Shown piece by piece: positions 1-7,106 of a DNA stretch of 33,559 nucleotides. The notes under the pieces were generated by a model. It saw nothing but the letters and a program-made list of their open reading frames with translations, did no database searches and had not been told where the DNA came from. Both the position numbers and the translations under genes were made by a program. Source of the stretch: Candidatus Omnitrophota bacterium (lineage in GTDB: Bacteria > Omnitrophota > Gorgyraeia > 1-14-0-20-64-10); the NCBI GenBank assembly GCA_016196465.1, contig JACPXR010000064.1, positions 1 to 33,559 on the forward strand, given 5' to 3'. Position 1 is the stretch's first letter, and each line of letters starts with the position of its first letter.

Positions 1-10
1 CGATTCGGCG

Positions 11-40
11 TTGACACCCGTCGCCCGGCGTTGCTACAAT
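11..40 (+). promoter_or_regulatory. Promoter of the mreBCD-mrdA-rodA operon
   Basis: A perfect -35 hexamer TTGACA (11-16) is separated by 18 bases from TACAAT (35-40), which is preceded by the extended -10 dinucleotide (TGCTACAAT, 33-40 with one base spacer). Transcription would start near 47, about 33 bases before the mreB ATG. The leader then contains a 6-bp inverted repeat, CTAAGC (48-53) and GCTTAG (63-68). No clear Shine-Dalgarno sequence precedes mreB. The promoter call rests on consensus match only. Confidence 0.75.
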
Positions 41-79
41 CATTCCGCTAAGCTTTAAGCCTGCTTAGTCTTCCTTCCG

Positions 80-1153
80 ATGGCTGAAAACAACCACTGG
101 AGCAACGAGTTCATCAACGGAGCCCTCGGTCTTTTCTCGAACGACATGGGAATCGACCTCGGCACTGCGAACACCCTGGTCTACGTTAAGGGGCAGGGGA
201 TTGTTCTGTGCGAACCGTCCGTGGTGGCGCTGAACCGCGCCAACGGCGGTGTGCTCGCCGTCGGTGACGAGGCCAAGCGGATGCTCGGCCGCACGCCCGG
301 TTCCATCCTGGCCATCCGGCCGATGAAGGACGGCGTCATCGCCGACTTCGAGGTGACCGAGGCGATGCTGCGTTACTTCATCAAGAAGGTGCACAACCAC
401 CGCGTCGTGGTCCGCCCCCGCATGGTGATCGCGATCCCCTCCGGAATCACCGAAGTGGAGAAGCGGGCCGTGCGTGATTCGGCGCTGCACGCCGGGGCGC
501 GCGAGGTGCACCTGGTGCCGGAGCCGGTGGCGGCCGCGATCGGCGTGGGGCTTCCGATCCATGAGCCGTCCGGCAATATGATCGTGGACATCGGCGGCGG
601 CACCACCGAGATGGCCGTCATCTCCCTCTCCGACATCGTCTTTTCCAAGTCGATCCGGGTCGGCGGCGACGAGCTCGATGAGGCGATCATCCAGCACATG
701 AAGAAGACCTACAACCTCATGATCGGCGAGCGGACCGCCGAGGAGATCAAAGTGAAAATCGGTTCGGCCTATCCGCTGGAGCAGGAGGTGACCATGGAGG
801 TCCGGGGCCGGGATCTGGTGGCGGGCCTCCCGAAGATGGTCGCCATCTCCTCCGAGGAAGTGCGGGAAGCCCTGGCCGAGCCGATTGCCCAGATTATCGA
901 GGCGGTGCGGCTCACCCTGGAACGGACGCCCCCTGAGCTCTCGGCGGACTTGATCGAGCGGGGTGTCGTGTTGGCGGGCGGAGGTTCCCTCCTCAAGGGG
1001 ATCGACAAGCTTCTTTCGGAAGAGACGGGGCTGCCGTTTCATCTGGCGGATGATCCGATCACGGCGGTGGCCCTGGGGACCGGAAAATACTTGAGCGACC
1101 TCAAGACGCTTCGGAAGATCACGACAACCACTTCTGCCTGGAGCGAATCATAA
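80..1153 (+). CDS. mreB: Rod-shape-determining actin homologue MreB
   Basis: MreB is the bacterial actin that polymerises under the inner membrane and guides the elongasome (MreC, MreD, RodA, PBP2) during lateral wall synthesis. The 357-residue product has the family's usual length plus a short N-terminal extension of about 20 residues. It carries the actin-fold nucleotide motifs: phosphate-1 loop [10 protein letters not shown] near residue 24, phosphate-2 loop [10 protein letters not shown] near residue 168, and the adenosine motif [11 protein letters not shown] near residue 300. The ATG at 80 is the first in frame and lies 33 bases from the predicted transcription start; no obvious Shine-Dalgarno sequence precedes it. 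It is the first gene of a five-gene operon whose later members overlap. Identification is secure; the exact start is less so. Confidence 0.97.
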   Translation: MAENNHWSNEFINGALGLFSNDMGIDLGTANTLVYVKGQGIVLCEPSVVALNRANGGVLAVGDEAKRMLGRTPGSILAIRPMKDGVIADFEVTEAMLRYFIKKVHNHRVVVRPRMVIAIPSGITEVEKRAVRDSALHAGAREVHLVPEPVAAAIGVGLPIHEPSGNMIVDIGGGTTEMAVISLSDIVFSKSIRVGGDELDEAIIQHMKKTYNLMIGERTAEEIKVKIGSAYPLEQEVTMEVRGRDLVAGLPKMVAISSEEVREALAEPIAQIIEAVRLTLERTPPELSADLIERGVVLAGGGSLLKGIDKLLSEETGLPFHLADDPITAVALGTGKYLSDLKTLRKITTTTSAWSES

Positions 1154-1173
1154 AAGCAGTCCGTTAGCCCTTC

Positions 1174-1866
1174 ATGCCGCGTCAGCTGCAACGCTACGCC
1201 GTCCTGGTGGTTCTCGCCGCTTCTCCCTTTTGGCTCCCTGCCTCTCCCGTCCGCCCCTTCGGCGAGAAATTCCGGATGACCCTCGCAAGCTGCTGGGAGC
1301 CCGCCTATCGATCCCTCTCCGGGATTGGCGTGGGCTTTCGCTCCCTCTGGCGGGGACTGCTCCAGGGGCCGGCCCTTCTCGAGGAGAACCGCCTCCTCAA
1401 AGGTCAGATCAAGGTTTTTGAGGCGCACGAGGAAACCCACCGCCAGCTTTCCGAGGAGAATGCCCGCCTGAGATCTCTGGCCGTCATCACCCCGAGGGGT
1501 CTCGTGGGCAAGGTGGCGGAGGTGGGCCCCTCGGTGAGCCGGATCCTCCTCATCACCGACCCGCATTTCCGGGTGGCGGCGACCCTTTCCAAAAGCCGGG
1601 TCTCAGGCCTTGCCGTCGGGACCGCCTCGGGAGAATGCCGGATGATCTACCTTCCTCTTTCGGAAGAATTTCAGGCGGGGGAGATCGTTCTGGGCAGCGG
1701 CGGCAGGAGCTTCTGTCCTGACGGGGTCCCCATCGGCGTTCTTCAGGGGGTCCAGGAAGACCCCTCCGAGCTCTTCCGTTGGGCCAAAATTTCCCCCTCC
1801 GTCGGTCTGAGTTCCGTCGAAGAAGTGCTCATCGTGGCATGGCCTTCCTCCGATTCTGGCTCGTAG
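1174..1866 (+). CDS. mreC: Rod-shape-determining protein MreC
   Basis: MreC is a bitopic inner-membrane protein whose periplasmic part activates PBP2 in the elongasome. The 230-residue product begins with a short cytoplasmic tail and one membrane segment (about residues 8-22). A coiled coil follows at about residues 66-100, where the EENRLLKGQI and SEENARLRSL patterns are visible, then the beta-rich periplasmic domain (GLVGKVAEVGPSVSRILLITDP, from about residue 109). It is somewhat shorter than many MreC proteins, lacking a long C-terminal extension. It lies 20 bases after mreB, and its last 28 bases overlap mreD in another frame. Family assignment rests on domain pattern and operon position. 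Confidence 0.93.
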   Translation: MPRQLQRYAVLVVLAASPFWLPASPVRPFGEKFRMTLASCWEPAYRSLSGIGVGFRSLWRGLLQGPALLEENRLLKGQIKVFEAHEETHRQLSEENARLRSLAVITPRGLVGKVAEVGPSVSRILLITDPHFRVAATLSKSRVSGLAVGTASGECRMIYLPLSEEFQAGEIVLGSGGRSFCPDGVPIGVLQGVQEDPSELFRWAKISPSVGLSSVEEVLIVAWPSSDSGS

Positions 1867-2321
1867 TTCTCCTCGTCTTTTGCGCTGAATTTTTGCTTCC
1901 AGCCCTCTTTCCGTGGGCGCGCAATCTCCTGGATCCGCCGCTTCTGCTGCTTGTCTTCCTCGGGTTCACCCTGCCTTCCGGCCGATTTCTCTGGGCGCGG
2001 GGACTGCTGCTGGGGGGCTTGAGGGATCTCGCCGGGGGGGGCCTCTTCGGAGGGTTTGCCGTCTCCTTCGCGCTCGCCGGCTTCCTTCTGGAGACGATGA
2101 GGCGTTTTCTGGAGAGGGAGGATCCCCTGATCCAGGCGGTGGGGGCCGGCGTCTTGATCGGTTGCGTCCTCCTCCTCTACGGGGTGGTGGTGACTCTCGC
2201 TGATCCCGCCGTGGGGTGGACCGGAGGGTGGTGGGCCCTCCTGCCCTTGAGCATGGCGGCCCAGGGGGCGCTCGCCTTCTGGGGCTTTCCCCGTTTGAAG
2301 AAATTCCTATGCGGCTTCTGA
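1839..2321 (+). CDS. mreD: Rod-shape-determining protein MreD
   Basis: MreD is the small polytopic membrane protein of the elongasome, normally encoded right after mreC. The 160-residue product is almost entirely hydrophobic, with about five membrane segments (FLRFWLVVLLVFCAEFLLPAL at the N terminus, then several leucine/glycine-rich helices). The ATG at 1839 is chosen because an earlier in-frame start at 1779 would prefix about 20 polar, arginine-rich residues to the first helix. This start places the first 28 bases inside the end of mreC, and the last 13 bases overlap mrdA, so translational coupling is likely. MreD diverges quickly in sequence, so the call rests on topology and on its place between mreC and mrdA. 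Confidence 0.88.
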   Translation: MAFLRFWLVVLLVFCAEFLLPALFPWARNLLDPPLLLLVFLGFTLPSGRFLWARGLLLGGLRDLAGGGLFGGFAVSFALAGFLLETMRRFLEREDPLIQAVGAGVLIGCVLLLYGVVVTLADPAVGWTGGWWALLPLSMAAQGALAFWGFPRLKKFLCGF

Positions 2322-4030
2322 TCCTCCAGCGGCTCTTCGCGGCGGCGTTTCTTTTCCTCTGGGGCGGCTTGTGGATGGTCCAGGTCGTCGGCGGTCTTAA
2401 GTACCGGCGCCAGGCGGAGCAAAACCGGATCCGCCTGATCCATCTTCCCGCCGCGCGGGGGAGCATCCTCGATCGAAAGGGGATTCCTCTCGTCGAGGAC
2501 CGGATCGGTTTTGAGGTGGCGGCCTTCCCCCAGGAGTTGAAGAACCCCCAGGAGACCTGGGCCCGCCTGACCCCGATCGTGGGGATTCCCCCTTCCGATC
2601 TGAACAGCCGCTACCGGCGGGGATATCAGGCGCCGTTTTTCCCGGTGCCTCTGGTGCGGGATCTCCCGATCGAGTCGGCCCTTCTCCTGGAGGAAAAGCG
2701 AAACGACATCCCCGGGGCGATGGTCCGACCCGTCCCCCGCCGGCGGTATCTCTTGGGTCCGGCGTTGGGACCGGTCGCGGGTTACCTGGGGCTCATCGGG
2801 CAGGAGGAGCTCACCAAGCTCAGGCCCTACGGCTACAGCTTCCGCGATTTCATCGGGAAGGACGGTCTGGAGAAACAGTACGACGCCATCCTCCGCGGGC
2901 AGGACGGCGGCCTGCAGGTGGAGGTGGACCACCGGGGGAGGATGGTCAGGGAGCTGGGATTCCTCAAGCCCCGGCGGGGCAGGCGGATCACCACGACCCT
3001 CGACGGACGCCTCCAGTCTTTCTGCCACCGCCTCCTCGAGGGGAAAGCCGGCGCCATCCTTGTCATGGACAGCGAGACCGGCGAGGTCCTGGCCCTGGTC
3101 TCTCGTCCCACCTTTGACCCCAACGCTTTCGTGAATCCGGAGCGGGGGCTTGAGGTGCGCCATGCCCTTGGTAACCTGGAACGCCCGATGTTCAACCGGG
3201 CCCTCCGGGCCGCGGTTCCTCCGGGCTCCACCTTCAAAGCGGCGGTGGCCTATGAGGCCCTCGTGTTGAAAAAGATCCAGGGGGAGACCGCTTTTGTCTG
3301 CCCCGGTTTCTTCACGCTGGGACGGGCGATCTTCCACTGCTGGAGACAGGAGGGCCACGGACCCCAGGCGGTGCGCGATGCCCTGGAACATTCCTGCAAT
3401 GTCTTCTTCTATCAAACCGGCCGGCGTCTTGGAGTGGATGGAATCATCCAGGCGGCCCGCCTGTTCGGCCTGGGGCGCAGGACAGGCATTGACCTGCCGA
3501 GGGAATCGGACGGTTTTGTGCCGGACCCGGCCTGGATGAAAGCGGCCGCCAAGCAACCCTGGCAGGAGGGGGACACGATTTCCTTCGCCATCGGCCAGGG
3601 AGCGCTCCAGACCACGCCGCTTCAGATGCTCCTCCTCTACACGGCCATCGCCATGGACGGATACGTTCCGCAGCCGCACCTTTTGATCGGGATCGAGGGG
3701 GACCGGACCCCGGGCCCCCGCCGCATGACCCGCCTGGCCCTCAACCGCGGCGCCCTGGCCAGGGTGAAGGAAGGCCTGGAGCAGGCGGTCAACTCCCCGA
3801 CCGGAACCGGGCGGCTGGCCCAACTTCCCGGCGTGAAGGTGGCGGGAAAGACCGGAACCGCCCAGGTGTCCCGCGGGTTTCCCCATGCCTGGTTCTGCGG
3901 CTACGCCCCGGTGGAGCGGCCCAGGATCAGTCTCGTCGTTTTTCTGGAACACGGGGGGAAAGGGGGGGACCAGGCGGCGGCGGTGGCCAAAGAGGTGCTG
4001 GTTGCCCTGAAAGAAATGGAATACCTCTGA
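2309..4030 (+). CDS. mrdA: Peptidoglycan D,D-transpeptidase PBP2 (class B)
   Basis: PBP2 cross-links peptidoglycan during elongation, working with the glycosyltransferase RodA. The 573-residue product has one N-terminal membrane anchor (about residues 5-25), a pedestal domain with the conserved RGSILDRKG signature near residue 50, and a C-terminal transpeptidase domain. All three penicillin-binding motifs are present: S307-T-F-K310 (catalytic serine), S362-C-N364 and K514-T-G516. The ATG at 2309 is preferred over an in-frame start at 2216, because the extra 31 residues are not membrane-like and would cover most of the end of mreD. It overlaps mreD by 13 bases and rodA by one base, and the tight packing implies co-translation. 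Confidence 0.95.
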   Translation: MRLLILQRLFAAAFLFLWGGLWMVQVVGGLKYRRQAEQNRIRLIHLPAARGSILDRKGIPLVEDRIGFEVAAFPQELKNPQETWARLTPIVGIPPSDLNSRYRRGYQAPFFPVPLVRDLPIESALLLEEKRNDIPGAMVRPVPRRRYLLGPALGPVAGYLGLIGQEELTKLRPYGYSFRDFIGKDGLEKQYDAILRGQDGGLQVEVDHRGRMVRELGFLKPRRGRRITTTLDGRLQSFCHRLLEGKAGAILVMDSETGEVLALVSRPTFDPNAFVNPERGLEVRHALGNLERPMFNRALRAAVPPGSTFKAAVAYEALVLKKIQGETAFVCPGFFTLGRAIFHCWRQEGHGPQAVRDALEHSCNVFFYQTGRRLGVDGIIQAARLFGLGRRTGIDLPRESDGFVPDPAWMKAAAKQPWQEGDTISFAIGQGALQTTPLQMLLLYTAIAMDGYVPQPHLLIGIEGDRTPGPRRMTRLALNRGALARVKEGLEQAVNSPTGTGRLAQLPGVKVAGKTGTAQVSRGFPHAWFCGYAPVERPRISLVVFLEHGGKGGDQAAAVAKEVLVALKEMEYL

Positions 4031-5127
4031 TGCTGAGCCGCCGGCAGCTGCAGGGGATCGACCGGCCGTTTCTTTTGACGACCCTGATTCTGCTGGGGAT
4101 CGGCTTTCTGGTTTTGTACAGCGCTTCCCTCCAGAAATCACAGCTCCTGGGGGTGAGCTTCATCTGGCGGCAGCTCACCTGGGCGATGATCGGGGGAGCG
4201 CTTGCCCTGATCCTCGTGGAGGTGGATTACCACCGCTGGCTCGAATGGGCCTATTGGCTCTATGGGGTGAACTTGCTCCTCCTCCTGCTCGTGCTGGCGG
4301 TTGGAGTGACCCGGGGCGGCGCCCAGCGCTGGCTGGAGATCGGGGGCTTCACCCTGCAGCCCTCGGAGCTTGCCAAGATCACGACGGTCCTCGCCCTGGC
4401 GAGGACCCTGGGCTCGCGGGGGGGAGTGGTTCAGGGGTGGAGGGCCCTTTTTGTCTCGGCGGCCTTGACGGCCCTTCCGGTGGTTCTCATTCTCATGGAG
4501 CCGAACCTGGGAACGGCCTGCGTCTTCCTGGCCATCGCCTTCTCGATGCTCCTCGTTTGCGGAATCCGTCTGAAGATCGTGGGGTACCTCCTGGGGGCGG
4601 GGGTTCTGTTGGCCCCGTTGGCTTGGTGGCGGTTGGCCGACTATCAGCGTTCCCGGCTCTTGGTTTTCCTGAATCCGAACCTCGATCCTCTCGGGGCGGG
4701 GTACACCGTCGTTCAGTCCAAGATCGCCATCGGCTCCGGAGGGCTCTGGGGGGAGGGATGGCTTTCCGGCACCCAGAACCAGCTCAACTTCCTCCCCGAG
4801 CGGCACACCGACTTCATCTTCTCGATCATCGGAGAGGAGTGGGGTTTCCTGGGGACGAGCCTCACGCTGGCGCTCTTCGCGTTCCTTCTTTACCGGGCGA
4901 TCCTCATCGCCACCCAGACCCGGGATCCTTTCGGACGGCTTCTCGTCACGGGGCTCTCCGCGATGCTGGCCACCCACGCCGTGGTGAACACCGGCATGAC
5001 GCTGGGGATGATGCCGGTGGTGGGGCTGCCCCTGCCTCTCATGAGCTACGGCGGCTCATGGCTTTTGACCTGCCTGGTGGCGGTCGGGATGATCCTTTCC
5101 GTCGGGGTCCGCCGCCCCGTCTTTTGA
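4030..5127 (+). CDS. rodA: Peptidoglycan glycosyltransferase RodA (SEDS family)
   Basis: RodA polymerises lipid II into glycan strands and pairs with PBP2, whose gene directly precedes it. The 365-residue product is a polytopic membrane protein with about ten hydrophobic segments. It shows SEDS-family signatures: the AQRWLEIGGFTLQPSELAK segment near residue 98, the ERHTDFIFSIIGEEWGF segment near residue 257, and the C-terminal GMTLGMMPVVGLPLPLMSYGGS segment near residue 321. The start codon shares a base with the mrdA stop (ATGA overlap). RodA rather than FtsW is inferred from the mre/mrdA context. It is the last gene of this operon; no clear terminator hairpin follows. Confidence 0.95.
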   Translation: MLSRRQLQGIDRPFLLTTLILLGIGFLVLYSASLQKSQLLGVSFIWRQLTWAMIGGALALILVEVDYHRWLEWAYWLYGVNLLLLLLVLAVGVTRGGAQRWLEIGGFTLQPSELAKITTVLALARTLGSRGGVVQGWRALFVSAALTALPVVLILMEPNLGTACVFLAIAFSMLLVCGIRLKIVGYLLGAGVLLAPLAWWRLADYQRSRLLVFLNPNLDPLGAGYTVVQSKIAIGSGGLWGEGWLSGTQNQLNFLPERHTDFIFSIIGEEWGFLGTSLTLALFAFLLYRAILIATQTRDPFGRLLVTGLSAMLATHAVVNTGMTLGMMPVVGLPLPLMSYGGSWLLTCLVAVGMILSVGVRRPVF

Positions 5128-5159
5128 AAATTGTGTCTTTGACACTTTGATACATCCTA

Positions 5160-5188
5160 TTGAATTCCTCGTATCCGTCAGCCACACT
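5160..5188 (+). promoter_or_regulatory. Possible promoter of the PilX-like gene
   Basis: The 94-base gap after rodA contains TTGAATTC at 5160-5167, then ACACTT starting 17 bases later. The same box and spacing occur upstream of the major pilin gene (24593-24600, then AGACTT). The -10 part (CACACT) is a poor match, so this is suggestive only. A separate TTGACA at 5139-5144 has no well-spaced -10 partner. A strong Shine-Dalgarno sequence (AGGGAGGA, 5206-5213) sits before the ATG at 5221. Confidence 0.3.
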
Positions 5189-5220
5189 TAGATGGAGGAA
5201 TTTTAAGGGAGGAAAACCCG

Positions 5221-6489
5221 ATGAAAAATGAACGCGGAGCCATCCTACTTCTCGTCCTCTTGGGGCTTTTTACCGTGACGATTCTGGCAAGCGCCTTTGT
5301 CCATCTGGGGATGTATGAGCAGCGCCATTCCGAGTACAGCCAGTCGGGGTCGCAGGCGTTCTACCTGGCGGAATCCGCCCTCGACCGGGGGTTAAACTGG
5401 CTTCGGGGTCAGTTGGTTCCCCCCGACGCCGCCCGTCAGCCCTTCGGCCAGACCTCTGTGGCCTTGGGGACCGGCTCGTATCTGACGACGATCACCCCGG
5501 ACCCGAACAACCCCTTCTCGCAGATCAAGCGCTTCACCATTCAGGGAGAAGGCCGCACCGGCACCTGGGCGACTCCCATGGCCACGCGGGTGAACAGTCT
5601 CATCGTCCAGACGGAGAGCTTCGCCCAGTACGCGTACTTCACCAACAGTGAGCGCTCCTGGCCCAACGGCGTGCAGGTCTATTTCATCACCGGCGACCGC
5701 CTGACGGGGCCCACCCACACGAACGGGGAGTTTTCCATGTTCGGGCGCCCGATCTTCGAGGGACCGGTGAGCAGCGTTTCCTCGCGCATCAACCTCTGGG
5801 GCGGAGCGGCAGTCACTCAGCCGGTCTTCAAAGAAGCGCCCAAGCTCGGGGTTCCGGAGAAGAAGTTTCCAACTTCCTATCCGAGCGGCATCGTGGAGGC
5901 CGCCGGCAATGGAGGCCTTTCCGTTCGGGGCTCGGCGACGGTGACCCTGCTTCCGGATGGAAAGGTGCGGATCTCGAACTCCTTCGGCGACTACAACAAC
6001 ACCGTTCTGCCCCTTCCCCGCAACGGCGTCCTCTACGTTTCGGGGAACGTGGAGCTCAAAGGGACCTTGAAGGGCCAGCTCACCATCGGTTCCGCCGGGG
6101 ATGTCCGGATCGTCGACTCCGTGAAGTACGCCACCGATCCTCGAACAAATCCAAAATCGACCGATCTCTTGGGGATCGTCGCCGGGCAGAACATTCAGGT
6201 GGCCAAGGAGGCGCCGAATGATCTCAAGATCGACGGTTCGATCATGGCGCTGAACCGCTCTTTCGGAGTGGAGAACTGGTGGGAGAGGCCCCCCAGGGGG
6301 ACCCTCTCGGTCTACGGCGGAATCATCCAGGCCAACCGCGGCCCGGTGGGCAGCTTCAACGGCAACAATGGGACCAAGCTTTCCGGCTACACGAAAGATT
6401 ACCGGTACGATCCCCGCTTGAAGAGCATGAGTCCGCCTGCTTTTCCGACGACAGGGGATTACACGGTTCTCCTTTGGCAGGAACAATAA
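5221..6489 (+). CDS. PilX-like type IV pilus-associated protein with large C-terminal domain
   Basis: The first 50 residues follow the PilX N-terminal pattern: a short charged start, RG, a long hydrophobic helix (about residues 8-29), then a polar helix containing QAFYLAESALDRGLNWLR (about residues 44-61). These proteins are minor-pilin-like and help pilus assembly, although no canonical GF-x-x-x-E cleavage site is visible. The remaining 360 residues look like a soluble, beta-rich exported domain. The THTNGEFSMFGRPIFEGPVSS segment near residue 165 and the repeated VSGNVELKGTLKGQLTIGSAGDVRIVDSV pattern resemble proteins annotated DUF4900. The ATG at 5221 has a strong ribosome-binding site. The gene lies between rodA and a small anchored protein, 8 kb from the main pilus locus. 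Specific function is unknown. Confidence 0.8.
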   Translation: MKNERGAILLLVLLGLFTVTILASAFVHLGMYEQRHSEYSQSGSQAFYLAESALDRGLNWLRGQLVPPDAARQPFGQTSVALGTGSYLTTITPDPNNPFSQIKRFTIQGEGRTGTWATPMATRVNSLIVQTESFAQYAYFTNSERSWPNGVQVYFITGDRLTGPTHTNGEFSMFGRPIFEGPVSSVSSRINLWGGAAVTQPVFKEAPKLGVPEKKFPTSYPSGIVEAAGNGGLSVRGSATVTLLPDGKVRISNSFGDYNNTVLPLPRNGVLYVSGNVELKGTLKGQLTIGSAGDVRIVDSVKYATDPRTNPKSTDLLGIVAGQNIQVAKEAPNDLKIDGSIMALNRSFGVENWWERPPRGTLSVYGGIIQANRGPVGSFNGNNGTKLSGYTKDYRYDPRLKSMSPPAFPTTGDYTVLLWQEQ

Positions 6490-6498
6490 AGCGCTTCG

Positions 6499-6828
6499 AT
6501 GAGCGAAAAGAGTAAACGGATTCTCGCGGTCGGCGTCGGCGTCGGACTTTTCTTTCTCGCGGTTCTGGCGATGATGCGCCCCGCGCACAGGGTCCCCTCT
6601 TCTGAAACCCCAGCACTCTCTCAGCAGGGGACCCATCCATCGACTCTGCCGCGGCCGGCCGAGCTTGCTGTGCTGCAGCCGTCGGCTCCTCATCCCGAGA
6701 CGCCAAAGCCCGTCGATCTGAAAGTCACTTCTTCCTCGGCTCCGGAGACTGTCCACAAGCCCGGATCTCTGAAGGCCCCACCCGAGGAGATCAAGCGGAT
6801 CGAGCAGGAAGGGGCCGTCGTCTACTAG
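6499..6828 (+). CDS. Small membrane-anchored Pro/Ser-rich protein with C-terminal EG-x-V-x-Y tail
   Basis: I do not recognise a family for this 109-residue protein. It has a short basic N terminus (MSEKSKR) and one hydrophobic segment (about residues 8-26) that looks like an uncleaved anchor. A Pro/Ser/Thr-rich linker follows (about residues 30-92), then a short charged C-terminal element, EEIKRIEQEGAVVY. The last 16 residues resemble the last 16 of the exported propeller protein encoded convergently at 7107-8945, with 7 identities ending in a shared terminal tyrosine. It begins nine bases after the PilX-like gene and is probably co-transcribed with it. The bulk of the protein is expected outside the cytoplasmic membrane. 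Its stop lies 34 bases from the convergent stop at 6863. Confidence 0.72.
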   Translation: MSEKSKRILAVGVGVGLFFLAVLAMMRPAHRVPSSETPALSQQGTHPSTLPRPAELAVLQPSAPHPETPKPVDLKVTSSSAPETVHKPGSLKAPPEEIKRIEQEGAVVY

Positions 6829-6862
6829 TTCCCCGCTTCAGCCAGCCGTTTCTCTCTTGTCC

Positions 6863-7093
6863 TCAGGGGTTGTGAAGATCGGCCTGCTGGTTGGGCTCCG
6901 CGTGGGAGACTTCCACGAGCTGCCGGAACTGGGCCAGGAGCAGGGCAGGGTCTTTGCCGGGTGGGCATCGAACCACGGCGATTCGCTGGGGAAGGATCGC
7001 CTCCTCCAAGGAGCAGTCCAGCTGCTCTACCAAGGGTTTCCAGCGTTCCTGAGGAACGTCCGGATGGAACTGGACGAGCAGCCGGACTACCAT
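6863..7093 (-). CDS. Orphan subtilisin-propeptide-like protein
   Basis: This 76-residue protein aligns without gaps over 66 residues with the propeptide of the subtilisin-like protease at 9227-10543. By hand count 31 positions are identical, including LVQF, SL-x-E-x-I, PQRI-x-VV, FRQ and the terminal HAEPN, the segment that normally precedes the mature protease. No catalytic domain follows; the frame ends at 6863. Free-standing subtilase propeptide homologues (I9-type) are known to act as protease inhibitors or folding helpers in trans, so that role is possible. No signal peptide is visible, so it would stay in the cytoplasm unless the true start lies elsewhere. It begins 13 bases after the propeller gene and is likely the last gene of that operon. 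The alternative is a remnant of a second protease gene. The ribosome-binding site (GGGAG) abuts the ATG and is poorly spaced. Confidence 0.65.
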   Translation of the reverse strand: MVVRLLVQFHPDVPQERWKPLVEQLDCSLEEAILPQRIAVVRCPPGKDPALLLAQFRQLVEVSHAEPNQQADLHNP

Positions 7094-7106
7094 CTCCCGA
7101 GAAAGA

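Noticed and set aside
2177-4141. Long minus-strand open frame of 654 codons opposite mrdA
   Set aside because: A shadow frame in G+C-rich DNA; composition is Gly/Pro/Arg/His-rich and mrdA on the other strand has all catalytic motifs.
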